DNA from: Weissella viridescens
GTDB taxonomy: Bacteria > Bacillota > Bacilli > Lactobacillales > Lactobacillaceae
Assembly (NCBI RefSeq): GCF_003862435.1
Contig: NZ_RHGY01000001.1
Location: 326,757 to 390,756 of the forward strand
Direction of reading: 5' to 3'
DNA: 64,000 nucleotides
Both the position numbers and the translations under genes were made by a program. The notes beneath the pieces were generated by a model. It saw only the letters and a program-made list of their open reading frames with translations, was not told the origin of the DNA and did no database searches. Every line of letters begins with the position of its first letter. Within the stretch, counting starts at the first letter, position 1. Of this stretch, positions 51,615 through 60,099 are shown one piece after another.

Positions 51615-52478
51615 ATGAAAATTGCAGTTACTGGAGCAACTGGACGATTTGGTAGTCAAGCAGTTCAATTGTTGCAAAGTGAGCTTTCTGAACAAGATCA
51701 AGTGATTGCGCTAGCACGCAATATTGACAAGGCTAAGACGATGTTTGATGACGCAATCGAAGTTCGTCCGGGTGCGTATGATTCGGTTGAGACATTAGCA
51801 GAATCAATGCATGGCGTAGATAAATTATTATTTATTTCATCGCAACCAAATCCGGATTTTCCACGAATGACGCAACATCAAAATATTATTGAGGCTGCCA
51901 AGAAAGCTGATGTCCAATTTATTGTCTATACCAGTTTCCCCCATGCGGATAAGGTAGATAACCCACTTTCGGGGGATCACAAGCAGACTGAAGCGCTTAT
52001 CCAAGCGTCAGGCATTGCGCATGCTTTTGCACGTAATAACTGGTATCTAGAAAATGATCTCCCATTTATGAATAAAATCGTAAGTGATGGCGTAGCCGTA
52101 TATTCTGCTGGGTCAGGAAAAGTTGGTTGGGCGCTTGAAGTTGAGTATGTTCGGGCAGCCGTTAAACTGCTACAAATGGAAAATCCAAAAGAAATCTATG
52201 AATTTTCTGGTCGGGCCCACACATATGAAGAGTTGGCTGAAACAGTGGCGCGAGTATCGACAAAGCCGCTTAAAATTGAACAAGTGTCAGATTCTGAATA
52301 TAAGCAAAGTTTGTTAGATTCTGGATTCGATGCTGGAACGGCAGATCTGTTTGTTGTCTTTCAGCAGTTAATCCGAAACGGTGACTTGGCTGACGTACAA
52401 AATGATTTATATACTGTTTTAGATGATGATGTTCCTAATTTTGAAGAAAGTGTCAAAACTGTTTTAGACATTGATTAA
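51615..52478 (+). CDS. NmrA/QorB-like NAD(P)-binding protein
   Basis: 287 residues. Rossmann motif IAVTGATGRFGSQAV at the start, then ALARNIDKA, DKLLFISSQ and FIVYTSFPHAD, typical of the NmrA-like atypical short-chain dehydrogenases such as quinone reductase QorB. It lacks the classical YxxxK catalytic pair. The ATG at 51615 follows AGAGGTAG; a GTG one codon earlier is the alternative. Single gene with its own terminator region. Confidence 0.8.
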   Translation: MKIAVTGATGRFGSQAVQLLQSELSEQDQVIALARNIDKAKTMFDDAIEVRPGAYDSVETLAESMHGVDKLLFISSQPNPDFPRMTQHQNIIEAAKKADVQFIVYTSFPHADKVDNPLSGDHKQTEALIQASGIAHAFARNNWYLENDLPFMNKIVSDGVAVYSAGSGKVGWALEVEYVRAAVKLLQMENPKEIYEFSGRAHTYEELAETVARVSTKPLKIEQVSDSEYKQSLLDSGFDAGTADLFVVFQQLIRNGDLADVQNDLYTVLDDDVPNFEESVKTVLDID

Positions 52479-52492
52479 TATGGCTAAAGATG

Positions 52493-52529
52493 AAAAATCA
52501 CGCTAATGGTTGGATTAGCGTGGTTTTTT
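52493..52529. terminator. Bidirectional terminator
   Basis: AATCACGCTAAT pairs with ATTAGCGTGGTT; A5 and T6 at the sides. It overlaps the stop codon of the minus-strand regulator by a few bases. Confidence 0.85.
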
Positions 52530-53049
52530 ATTTGATTAGAAAATTTAAAGCGAAAATAATGAGTAAGATGGCCAAAAATTCGAGAATGAAAATAACCCTT
52601 GCTCTCTTTGCAGAATAAGGTTGGCCAATTTCTTGTTTGAGGTTTCCAAGATGTCGTCCCAGTTGTGCAATAACAAATAGATTCGAAAAAGTTGCCAATG
52701 TGATGAGCCAACCCACAATGCTTGGGAGTTGACCAACAAAAGGTTGAATAAATAGGATGATAATAAAGAAAAAATTCGTAATACTGGCGAATAGTAGAAA
52801 CCTTTTTGTTTCCCGAATACTTTCTTGCGCTTTGATATTTTCTTGCATCTGTTTGTCCTCCAAAAGTAATGTATCCAATGAAAGATCCAGCACCTGTGCT
52901 AGTCGAACGACACTATCTAAATCAGGTAGGGTCTTCCCAGTCTCCCAATTTGAAATTGTCTTGGATGAGACAAAGACTTGATCTGCCAATTCAGTTTGCG
53001 TTAATGATTGTTGCATGCGTTCAGTTTTCAGTAGTTTTGAAAATTCCAT
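52528..53049 (-). CDS. XRE-type regulator with membrane helices
   Basis: 173 residues from the ATG at 53049 (AGAGGTAA ahead). The helix-turn-helix at residues 4-58 reads LKTERMQQSLTQTELADQVF, SSKTISNWETGKTLPDLDSV. After a charged linker come three membrane helices (about 85-105, 110-128 and 150-172). Membrane-bound XRE regulators of this shape occur in Lactobacillales, often autoregulated. No target is evident here. Confidence 0.75.
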   Translation of the reverse strand: MEFSKLLKTERMQQSLTQTELADQVFVSSKTISNWETGKTLPDLDSVVRLAQVLDLSLDTLLLEDKQMQENIKAQESIRETKRFLLFASITNFFFIIILFIQPFVGQLPSIVGWLITLATFSNLFVIAQLGRHLGNLKQEIGQPYSAKRARVIFILEFLAILLIIFALNFLIK

Positions 53050-53385
53050 TTGGATTACCTCTAATCTAAGACACTCTGACGAATTGATATACCCAAGATA
53101 TTGCAAATGCTGTATTTAGGCAATAGAAAGATGTTTCTATTGCCGATTGATGCATCTTTTTGGCAATAGTTTTTCAATTTATTGGGTGAGTGAGCATAGA
53201 CAAGTTCTTGTTGAAGTTGTCCATAAATCGAATTAAGTGAAACGATTTGTTAAAATTTATAACTTTACTATATTTTTTGATATAAAAAACAACGTTCCTC
53301 AGCAACTTTATTTTACAAAACATTACAGTTGCGTTAAAATAACATTAACAACCAAATGGTTGGAACTATAATTTTGGAGGAACTT
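53050..53385. other. Divergent intergenic region
   Basis: About 335 AT-rich bases between the XRE gene and the small charged-protein pair. There is a CAACCAAATGGTTG palindrome at 53349-53362. A TATAAT at 53367-53372 lies too near the ATG to be the usual promoter unless transcripts have almost no leader. Nothing else stands out. Confidence 0.4.
53349..53362. promoter_or_regulatory. Palindrome before the small charged-protein pair
   Basis: CAACCA-AA-TGGTTG is a perfect 6-bp repeat with a 2-base spacer, 24 bases ahead of the ATG and next to a TATAAT box. Candidate operator. Confidence 0.45.
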
Positions 53386-53589
53386 ATGATGGCAACGATG
53401 CGTGATGGATTAAAAGAAAATCGTGAAGCAGCTCAAGATGCTACGGATAAGAAGATTGATGAAGCTTTAGAAGATGCAACAAAGTCTAAGGCAACTGATG
53501 CAGACGAAAAGTATTATAAGCACGAAGAAGAACATTATAGTAAAGAAGACTGGGTTAACGAAAAGAAAGATGAAGAAGGTGAGCGATAA
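53386..53589 (+). CDS. Small highly charged protein (67 residues)
   Basis: MMATMRDGLKENREAAQDAT followed by Lys/Asp/Glu-rich helix-forming sequence, with EEHYSKEDWVNEKKDEEGER at the end. No hydrophobic segment, no Cys. GGAGG lies six bases before the ATG. It resembles the short, hydrophilic, stress-type proteins of lactic acid bacteria only in composition; the function is unknown. The stop overlaps the next start (TAATG), so both are co-translated. Confidence 0.6.
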   Translation: MMATMRDGLKENREAAQDATDKKIDEALEDATKSKATDADEKYYKHEEEHYSKEDWVNEKKDEEGER

Positions 53590-53735
53590 TGGAGAAGAAA
53601 CACGAATTTGAAGCTGCCGACGCACGTGAAGTAGAAGATGCAAAGCGTAAAGAAGAGCGCCTAGAGAAGCAAGCGCAATTTACAGAATCTGCACATGAAA
53701 CACGTGAAGCTGAATCTGGTGAAAAGAAAATTTAA
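53589..53735 (+). CDS. Second small charged protein (48 residues)
   Basis: Begins at the ATG overlapping the previous stop codon and gives MEKKHEFEAADAREVEDAKR, continuing Glu/Lys/Ala-rich to SGEKKI. It is probably one long helix. The tight overlap and a strong terminator immediately after support a real two-gene operon. Too short for homology-based naming. Confidence 0.5.
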   Translation: MEKKHEFEAADAREVEDAKRKEERLEKQAQFTESAHETREAESGEKKI

Positions 53736-53741
53736 TGTAAT

Positions 53742-53784
53742 AAGCTCGATTGAGATGACAGTGTCATCCAGTCGAGCTTTTTTT
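53742..53784 (+). terminator. Terminator of the charged-protein pair
   Basis: AAGCTCGA and TCGAGCTT at the base and GATGACA/TGTCATC at the top form one long hairpin, followed by T7. Confidence 0.9.
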
Positions 53785-53794
53785 GTATATTTTG

Positions 53795-53830
53795 GAAAAA
53801 AAAGACAACTAGTCATAACTAGTTGTCTTA
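53795..53830 (-). terminator. Terminator of the DUF1254 gene
   Basis: Read on the minus strand, AAGACAACTAGT and ACTAGTTGTCTT enclose 4 bases and are followed by T6. Confidence 0.9.
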
Positions 53831-53840
53831 GTAATAATGA

Positions 53841-55157
53841 TTACTTAACTTTCTTGATTGCTGGGAAGTGGTAATCACCATTAATCACAGATTCGTCAGG
53901 CAGGTAAACACGCAAGATTGGTCGGAAATCACCCTTAGGTGATGGCAACCAGTTTGAAGCAAGTTCACTTGGTTCTTCGTTAGAAATCTTAATTGTGATG
54001 CCACCATCAGCATCCTTTTGCAAGCCCTTAGTACGATCACCGATTGAATAACGGTTGATTGGATTTTCAATCAAGGTAAATCCTTCAGTTTGGTACATAG
54101 TGATTGACCAAAAGGCATTGTTTGGTGGTGTCTGTTCGAAATGAATTTCGTAGTTATTCGCACCATTCAATTGCTTTTTATCGCCATCAAGGTAATTAAG
54201 CAAGTAAACGGCTTCATAACTTTGGTTACCCCATAGACCACCAATAGCAGCAGCGGCACGAACGAAATTAGCATCAACTAATTCCTTTTCAGTGCTGTGT
54301 GGCATTTCCCACTCGTCAGACTCGATACTACCAAGTTCGAAGTAGTCAAAGTTGTAATCGAAGACGTGGAAATCTTTTTGCCAACCATTTTCGATAGGGA
54401 ATGGCACATTTTCAAGGAAGTGCTTAATTTGCGCAGGTCCTTGTGTCAAAGCTTCTTTTAGCACATCCAAATGGTCTTGTGGAAGTTCATCTTCAAAAAT
54501 ACCAAGTTGACGATACTTTTCAATCAATGGCTTGTAACGATCGGCAGGAGCACTAAGGTCGTAGTAAGCCTTAAATTTCTTCCAGAAGGCAAGTGGATCA
54601 CTGTTATCGATTGTTGGGATACCAGATACCTTATTTTCAGGCGTTGCTTGCGTCAAAGTAAGTTGCTTTTGGATTGCTTTAACCTTATCCATATCGGCAT
54701 CATCAGTGACAGCAATACGTCCAACAATTTCACCAAAACGGCTAGGACTCTTGATTTGAGTATATCCCTCAGTCACTTTACCAGTGAAGTCAGGTGGTGT
54801 AATCATGAATTTCCCACCATTGCCACCAATTGAGCGTTGACCAATGTATGCATAATTATCAGTCCAAGCATCGACAAAGAGGAAAACGTAATAACGATCA
54901 CCCATTGCTGGAATTTCAAGATAAAGTGGACCAGCACTTAAATCTAATTGAGCGTTGTTATAAACCGTATCATTATTAACACTGACGAATTTGTCGCTAG
55001 CATCTGATAATGATTGGGCATAACTGAATTCATTATATGGAACGGCTGGGTTTGTTCCAAAACCTTCTTCAACTGACTTTTTAATTTGATCCAAATTATA
55101 AACTAGGGGTAGGCCATAAACGTAGGCCTCGTTTGCCAAGTCTTGTAGATTATCCAT
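53841..55157 (-). CDS. DUF1254/DUF1214 domain protein
   Basis: 438 residues. DUF1254 occupies the N-terminal half (ANEAYVYGLPLVYNLDQI, VSVNNDTVYNNAQLDLS, YYVFLFVDAWTDNYAYIG) and DUF1214 the C-terminal (AFWSITMYQTEGFTLIENPI, GDFRPILRVYLPDE). Proteins of this pair are common in proteobacteria and sporadic in lactic acid bacteria; the biochemical role is unknown. Many have a secretion signal, but none is seen here. The ATG at 55157 follows GGAGGAA. Confidence 0.82.
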   Translation of the reverse strand: MDNLQDLANEAYVYGLPLVYNLDQIKKSVEEGFGTNPAVPYNEFSYAQSLSDASDKFVSVNNDTVYNNAQLDLSAGPLYLEIPAMGDRYYVFLFVDAWTDNYAYIGQRSIGGNGGKFMITPPDFTGKVTEGYTQIKSPSRFGEIVGRIAVTDDADMDKVKAIQKQLTLTQATPENKVSGIPTIDNSDPLAFWKKFKAYYDLSAPADRYKPLIEKYRQLGIFEDELPQDHLDVLKEALTQGPAQIKHFLENVPFPIENGWQKDFHVFDYNFDYFELGSIESDEWEMPHSTEKELVDANFVRAAAAIGGLWGNQSYEAVYLLNYLDGDKKQLNGANNYEIHFEQTPPNNAFWSITMYQTEGFTLIENPINRYSIGDRTKGLQKDADGGITIKISNEEPSELASNWLPSPKGDFRPILRVYLPDESVINGDYHFPAIKKVK

Positions 55158-55468
55158 GCGAAATTCCTCCATTGGGTGTGTAACATATTTGTAAAGATTA
55201 TAACATCATTATGAAATGATGTAAATTCTATGAGCTAGAACGCTGTTTTAGAGCGATTTTGGGAAGGGATTTATCATGAGAATATGTAGACTATGCACGA
55301 TTTTTGGGGACTTGTTGACGGCATTTAATCAATATATAGCAAAATAGTATGGATTAAAAGTTTGTAATGTATGAAATGATTGTGATATATTTAACATAGT
55401 CAGTTGGTAACCTGTGCTAGCTGATGAACCGTATTGGTGGCTAACCGAGTGAAAAGGAGTGTGATTTT
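55158..55468. other. Divergent intergenic region
   Basis: About 310 AT-rich bases upstream of both neighbours. I see no terminator, no open frame with a ribosome site and no clear palindrome; promoters for both genes must lie here. Confidence 0.4.
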
Positions 55469-55744
55469 ATGGATGATTATACTGAAAAAGAACAAAAAGT
55501 AATTGCAAACATTGCAGATACTTTGTCAAAGTTGGATGATAATTTGAATAAGCTTGATGTATTGGAAAGTGGGGTTAAGTCACATTCGATTAAAGAATGG
55601 GCTGAAGAGCACAAAGCAATTCATGAAATTAAACATATCTTGAGCGAAATTGGTAAGTACGGTAAGTATGATGAAAAAGAAGCCCTTGCCGATGAGAAGG
55701 AACTGGAAGCAGTGATTCGGCATTTGGATAAGTATGAAAACTAA
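55469..55744 (+). CDS. Small helical acidic protein (91 residues)
   Basis: MDDYTEKEQKVIANIADTLS followed by amphipathic helices with leucine spacing (LDDNLNKLDVLESGV) and an acidic/Lys-rich end. It has no membrane segment or known motif; a coiled-coil bundle is likely. AAAAGGAG precedes the ATG. The dehydrogenase gene starts 43 bases later in the same direction. Confidence 0.55.
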   Translation: MDDYTEKEQKVIANIADTLSKLDDNLNKLDVLESGVKSHSIKEWAEEHKAIHEIKHILSEIGKYGKYDEKEALADEKELEAVIRHLDKYEN

Positions 55745-55787
55745 CGGATAGACAGGTAAATTGGATTACAAAAGGGGGAGTATAGTC

Positions 55788-56675
55788 ATGGAGAATATCG
55801 TAGTAGCTGGTGGTGGAACTTTAGGAAGTCAGATTGCCTACCAAAGTGCCTATTTTGGTAAGAACGTAACAGTTTATGATATTAGCGACGCTGCAATTGC
55901 AGCAGCTAAGGAAAAAATTAATGGTTGGGATGCAAATTATCGTACAGATATGCATGCCACAGATGCCCAAATTAAAGCAGCACATGATCATTTGTCATTT
56001 TCTTCGGACCTTGCTGAAGCAGTTAAAGGCAAAGAACTTGTGATTGAAGCCGTTCCAGAAAGTTTAAGCATTAAAGAAAGTTTCTATAAGCAATTGTCTT
56101 CAGTGGCTGATCCTGCGACCATCTTTGCATCGAATTCATCAACAATGACAACGTCAGAATTGAGTGGGTATACAGATCGTCCAGATAAGTTTTTGAATCT
56201 ACATTTTGCTAATCATATTTGGATTCAGAATACCGCTGAGATTATGGTGTCAGATAAAACGAGTCATGCAACTGAACAAGCAGTGGAGCAATTCGCACGG
56301 GAAATTGGTATGGTGCCAATTGTGATGAAGAAAGAGCAACATGGTTATGTCTTAAATGCGATGTTGGTGCCATTCTTGAGTTCAGCTTTGGCCTTGTGGG
56401 GGAATGATGTTGCCGAACCTCAAACAATCGATAAGACATGGATGATTGCAACAGGAGCACCACGTGGCCCATTTGCGATTATGGATGAAGTTGGGATTCC
56501 AAGTCTTTATACGATTCTTTCAACCTCACGAACGGGTAATGAACCAAACGGATTTGATGCCGGGTTGGATAAACTTAAAGCATTGGGTGATCAAGGATAT
56601 GCCGGACAAGAAAGCGGTAAAGGCTTTTATAACTATCCAAATCCTGCCTATGCTGACAAGGATTTCTTAAAGTAA
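55788..56675 (+). CDS. 3-hydroxyacyl-CoA dehydrogenase family protein
   Basis: 295 residues. NAD site IVVAGGGTLGSQIAYQSA, then ELVIEAVPESLSIKESFYKQ, the FASNSSTMTTSEL catalytic Ser region, LHFANHIWIQNTAEIM (catalytic His replaced in part by FANH) and the C-terminal PRGPFAIMDEVG segment with final GYAGQESGKGFYNYP. It corresponds to 3-hydroxybutyryl-CoA dehydrogenase-like enzymes that occur singly in lactic acid bacteria, where the substrate is unclear. The ATG at 55788 follows GGGGGAG. Confidence 0.82.
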   Translation: MENIVVAGGGTLGSQIAYQSAYFGKNVTVYDISDAAIAAAKEKINGWDANYRTDMHATDAQIKAAHDHLSFSSDLAEAVKGKELVIEAVPESLSIKESFYKQLSSVADPATIFASNSSTMTTSELSGYTDRPDKFLNLHFANHIWIQNTAEIMVSDKTSHATEQAVEQFAREIGMVPIVMKKEQHGYVLNAMLVPFLSSALALWGNDVAEPQTIDKTWMIATGAPRGPFAIMDEVGIPSLYTILSTSRTGNEPNGFDAGLDKLKALGDQGYAGQESGKGFYNYPNPAYADKDFLK

Positions 56676-56697
56676 TTCGAAAAATGAGTTAAAATAG

Positions 56698-56733
56698 TTC
56701 GCTTCTGTTAATTCAGGAACGGACTTTTTTTGA
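56698..56733 (+). terminator. Terminator of the dehydrogenase gene
   Basis: GTTCGCTTCTG and CAGGAACGGAC pair with some G-U bonds around 6 bases, then T7. Confidence 0.65.
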
Positions 56734-56829
56734 GCTTTTTTAAAAACATAAAGGTAGTTTAATTATTTAGGGTACTTTAAAGAAAGTGAGCCTATAACTA
56801 ATGTAAATTGAAAGAAATCAGGAAATTTT

Positions 56830-57495
56830 ATGCGAAATGAAATTCAGTCCAAATCTCCGCGCGCGTTGTACAATGTGGCGGGATTATTTTTTGCCCTTTT
56901 TATTATTTTAGGTGGCATGGTCATCGCACAGGTGCCTCTTGTTCATGAGTTTGATCAGGCTATTTTTAATTTTCTCAAACCAATGGATTCGAGTGCTACC
57001 ATTAGTTTTATGACCCATCTGTCAGCCATCGGTAGTCCTAGCTTTAATACGGTGTTAGTCGTTCTCATTGTTGCTGGTTTATTCATTTTCCGGTACTTTC
57101 GTGAAGGTGTTTTTATCTTTATCACCTTTTTTGGTGGCAGTGCGTTCGCACTTATGATTAAATTGTTGGTAAAGCGACCCAGACCATCTGGAAAATTAGT
57201 TGTAGATACAGGTTACAGCTTTCCAAGTGGTCACGTGTTTACCACAGCCATGATTGCATTTGCGTTTGCGTTCTTAATTTATCGTAAAACGAATTCAGTT
57301 CTCGCACATGATATTACGTTTGTGCTGGCCGTCATCTGGGTATTAGCAATTGGAACCGCGCGTGTATTTTTACGTGACCACTATCCTTCAGATGTATTAG
57401 GTAGTATATTATTAGCAGGTGCAGTGCTTTGCTTAGCAGTTGGCTTGTTGCGTCAAGTTAGTGCCAAGTACCAGTTAACAGCTTCAAGGCACTAA
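56830..57495 (+). CDS. PAP2-family membrane phosphatase
   Basis: 221 residues, six membrane helices. The three phosphatase motifs are present: KLLVKRPRPSGK, SFPSGHVFT and RVFLRDHYPSDVLGS with the catalytic His pair. Members act on undecaprenyl diphosphate or phosphatidic acid at the outer face. It lies 40 bases before the second DedA gene; both act on membrane lipids and may be co-transcribed. Confidence 0.87.
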   Translation: MRNEIQSKSPRALYNVAGLFFALFIILGGMVIAQVPLVHEFDQAIFNFLKPMDSSATISFMTHLSAIGSPSFNTVLVVLIVAGLFIFRYFREGVFIFITFFGGSAFALMIKLLVKRPRPSGKLVVDTGYSFPSGHVFTTAMIAFAFAFLIYRKTNSVLAHDITFVLAVIWVLAIGTARVFLRDHYPSDVLGSILLAGAVLCLAVGLLRQVSAKYQLTASRH

Positions 57496-57535
57496 GCTAA
57501 TTTAATAGGGGTTAGGAAATGAGGAATAATTTGAA

Positions 57536-58198
57536 ATGAATACAGTTTCTACAGTTATAGATGTTTTTTTACATCTTGATAAACATTTGGATCACTGGGT
57601 GAATATTTTAGGACCCTGGTCTTATGCCTTGATTTTTGCAGTTATCTTTTTTGAGACCGGTTCGGTTATTTTCCCGTTCTTACCAGGTGACTCTTTGCTA
57701 TTTGCCGCTGGTGCAGTTGCGGCTTTGCCCAAAAACGTCTTAAATCCTTTTATTTTAATTATCATTGTGTGGATTGCCGTTATTCTAGGGGATACTTTGA
57801 ACTTCTTTATTGGGCGTAACATTGGATTGCCTTTAGTGCATAGTAAGGTTCTTGGTCACTTTATTTCTCAGAAAAATTTGGACGATGCAAATCACTTTTT
57901 TGAAAAATATGGTGCTTTTGCGATTATCTTAGCACGCTTCATGCCGATTATTCGAACCCTTTCGCCCTTTACCGCCGCACTTGCAAATTATCCCTATAAG
58001 AAATTTATCATGCTGGATATGATTGCGGCAGCTCTTTGGACGTTAGTATGTATTCCTGCTGGATACTTTTTCGGTCGTATTCCATTCATTCAACAACACT
58101 TCTCGCTTGTCATCTTTGGTATTCTGTTTATTTCAGTTTTGCCGGCAGTGATTACGGGAATTAAGTCGTATTTAACAAATAAAAAAAGCGCGGCGTAG
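57536..58198 (+). CDS. DedA family membrane protein, copy 2
   Basis: 220 residues, nearly collinear with the copy at 36.8 kb: PFLPGDSLLFAAGAVAALPK, FEKYGAFAIILARFMPIIRT, KFIMLDMIAAALWTLVCIPA. Differences are mostly conservative. GAGGAA precedes the ATG. Placement after a PAP2 phosphatase fits lipid-carrier recycling, which known DedA proteins support, though this role is inferred. Confidence 0.85.
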   Translation: MNTVSTVIDVFLHLDKHLDHWVNILGPWSYALIFAVIFFETGSVIFPFLPGDSLLFAAGAVAALPKNVLNPFILIIIVWIAVILGDTLNFFIGRNIGLPLVHSKVLGHFISQKNLDDANHFFEKYGAFAIILARFMPIIRTLSPFTAALANYPYKKFIMLDMIAAALWTLVCIPAGYFFGRIPFIQQHFSLVIFGILFISVLPAVITGIKSYLTNKKSAA

Positions 58199-58228
58199 TA
58201 CAAACTGTCAACTAAGAAATGATTAATT

Positions 58229-58268
58229 GAACCCGATGTGTTGGTGTAGACTAACACATCGGGTTTTT
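58229..58268 (+). terminator. Terminator of DedA copy 2
   Basis: AACCCGATGTGTT pairs with AACACATCGGGTT around a 7-9 base loop, then T5. Confidence 0.9.
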
Positions 58269-58367
58269 CTGATGAATCAAGTTAATCCATAATCAGTTGT
58301 GGGTTCAATTGACAGTGAACAAGATGCGCGTAAAATGACATTACTAACACTAACGCGAGGGTAGAGT

Positions 58368-58823
58368 ATGAATGAATTAGAAATTAAAAGGCAAAACGGT
58401 TTAGGGAAAATTGCGGAGGACGCTTTAAAGATTCGAGATGCCGTCTTTATTGGTGAACAGGGTGTTTCTGTACAACGTGAACATGATGGTGCTGATCAGC
58501 AACGCATGCATTATGTTGGATACTTAGATGGTAAGCCCGCAACCACCGCGCGCGTATTGATAAATGGTGCGAACTGGCATATTGAACGTGTTGCAACACT
58601 TAAAACAGCACGAGGGAGTGGTCATGCACAACGGTTAATGCGTCAAATCATGGATGATGCTAGTCAAAGTGGGATTTATACGATTGATTTAAATGCCCAA
58701 ATGACTGCAATGCCATTTTACGAAAAACTTGGATTTGTACGGCAGGGAGAAGTGTTTGTTGATGCAGGGATGGATCATGTTGAGATGCAACGAACTCTAT
58801 CACTGAAAGAAGAGGATAAGTAA
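58368..58823 (+). CDS. GNAT acetyltransferase
   Basis: 151 residues with the ElaA/YjcF-like layout: IRDAVFIGEQGVSVQREHDG, then strands GYLDGKPATTARVLI and WHIERVATLKTARGSGHAQRLM (acetyl-CoA loop R-x-x-G-x-G/A) and MPFYEKLGFVRQGEVF. It transfers acetyl groups to an unknown amine. The next gene begins 2 bases after its stop, so they form an operon. Confidence 0.82.
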   Translation: MNELEIKRQNGLGKIAEDALKIRDAVFIGEQGVSVQREHDGADQQRMHYVGYLDGKPATTARVLINGANWHIERVATLKTARGSGHAQRLMRQIMDDASQSGIYTIDLNAQMTAMPFYEKLGFVRQGEVFVDAGMDHVEMQRTLSLKEEDK

Positions 58824-58825
58824 CT

Positions 58826-59227
58826 ATGGAAATGACGATGTTTTTATCGATGCCGGAAAATGCAGAGGCTGCGATGAATTTTTATCAAGCCGTTTTCACG
58901 GATGCATCAATTAAACAGCTTGTGCGTTATCCTGAAAATATGCCTAAGAGTCCTGCTAAAATGACGGGAAAAGTTCTAAACGGTGAACTTGAAGTTCAGG
59001 GACAAAAATTGTTTTTTATGGATATGGATCAAGATATGGTACCAGCCTTAAATTGGGTATTTTCAATTTATACTGAGTTTGACACAGAGATAGAATTTCA
59101 GGCGGTCTTTGACCAATTAAGTGCGCATGGTACCGTTATGATGGGACCAGCTCCGATTGAAGGGTTAAAGTTAGTTGCTTGGGTTACAGATAAGTTTGGC
59201 TTAACTTGGCAAATGGTTCTAGCATAA
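58826..59227 (+). CDS. PhnB-like VOC protein
   Basis: 133 residues. MTMFLSMPENAEAAMNFYQA and a long strand EVQGQKLFFMDMD with late KFGLTWQMVLA match the PhnB-like branch of the VOC fold, annotated as 3-demethylubiquinone methyltransferase-like although no ubiquinone is made by this group. Function unknown. AGAGGATAAG serves as ribosome site. Confidence 0.78.
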   Translation: MEMTMFLSMPENAEAAMNFYQAVFTDASIKQLVRYPENMPKSPAKMTGKVLNGELEVQGQKLFFMDMDQDMVPALNWVFSIYTEFDTEIEFQAVFDQLSAHGTVMMGPAPIEGLKLVAWVTDKFGLTWQMVLA

Positions 59228-59234
59228 ATAAAAG

Positions 59235-59271
59235 AAACACCGTGAGTGACGTTACACTCACGGTGTTTTTT
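59235..59271. terminator. Bidirectional terminator
   Basis: AAACACCGTGAGTG pairs with CACTCACGGTGTTT; it separates the PhnB-like gene from the convergent hemolysin III gene. Confidence 0.9.
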
Positions 59272-59923
59272 AGAACAACATATCATAGATTGAAATATAC
59301 ATTAGGGTTGCTGCGATGAGGACAAAAATATGCCAGTATACATGTGCATAGGGCATCTTTGGGAGCAGATAAAAGATAGCCCCAATCGTATAAACGATCC
59401 CGCCAGCAAGGAGCAACGTAAATGAAACGGGTGAGAGGGCAGCATAAACCATTGGAAAGACGAGAATGACTAACCACCCCATACACACATAAATAATGAC
59501 GGAGACCCATGGCCAACGTCCGACGAAGAATAAATCGTAGATGAGACCTAAAACGGTACAACCTGCGATAGTAAACCAGATCGGCCAACCAACATTTGGT
59601 GGAAGAAAAAGCCAGGTGTAAGGTGTATAGCTACCTAAAATAATAAAATAAATACCAGAATGATCAAAAAATTGGAAAATTTTGCCGGCTCTGGTGAAGA
59701 CGAGGGCATGGAATAAGGTTGAGGCTAACAAAAACCCAATCATTGATACGGCATAAATCGTTAATGCAGTGAGGGTGAGGGTAGAAAAATGATGTTGCCA
59801 AGATTTTACGAGTAGTAAGGTGGCACCAACAATTGCAGCAATGGCGCCAAGGGCATGGGTAACTGTGTTGAGAACTTCATATTTAATGAGATAGTGTCGA
59901 TTTGATGTTGTTAATGTAGGCAT
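59270..59923 (-). CDS. Hemolysin III / PAQR family membrane protein
   Basis: 217 residues, seven helices. EVLNTVTHALGAIAAIVG, the FHALVFTRAGKIFQFFDHSGIYF-type Ser/His/Asp block (STLFHAL and FDHSGIY) and the final YWHIFVLIAA supply the metal-binding residues of the PAQR superfamily. Bacterial members influence membrane fluidity; the hemolysin label is historical. AGAGAGGT lies before the ATG. Confidence 0.85.
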   Translation of the reverse strand: MPTLTTSNRHYLIKYEVLNTVTHALGAIAAIVGATLLLVKSWQHHFSTLTLTALTIYAVSMIGFLLASTLFHALVFTRAGKIFQFFDHSGIYFIILGSYTPYTWLFLPPNVGWPIWFTIAGCTVLGLIYDLFFVGRWPWVSVIIYVCMGWLVILVFPMVYAALSPVSFTLLLAGGIVYTIGAIFYLLPKMPYAHVYWHIFVLIAATLMYISIYDMLF

Positions 59924-60030
59924 GACGTACCTCTCTTTTCATTAATTGTTGATAAGATTATATTAACCCCATTATCTAGTTTTGTAAACTAGGTAAACCA
60001 GACTTTGTTAACGTTGATAAATATAGTTGT

Positions 60031-60059
60031 TTGACACCACCTGTTTAGATGACTATACT
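60031..60059 (+). promoter_or_regulatory. Promoter of the MDR-TetR operon
   Basis: TTGACA at 60031-60036 and TATACT at 60054-60059 with exactly 17 bases between them, close to consensus. Transcription should begin inside the operator that follows. Confidence 0.85.
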
Positions 60060-60065
60060 TTCATT

Positions 60066-60085
60066 ATAGATACACGTGTATCTAT
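60066..60085. promoter_or_regulatory. TetR operator, perfect 20-bp palindrome
   Basis: ATAGATACACGTGTATCTAT reads the same on both strands and spans the predicted start point. A repressor bound here would block initiation. The TetR gene two genes downstream is the obvious partner. Confidence 0.8.
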
Positions 60086-60099
60086 AAAAAGGAGAATAA

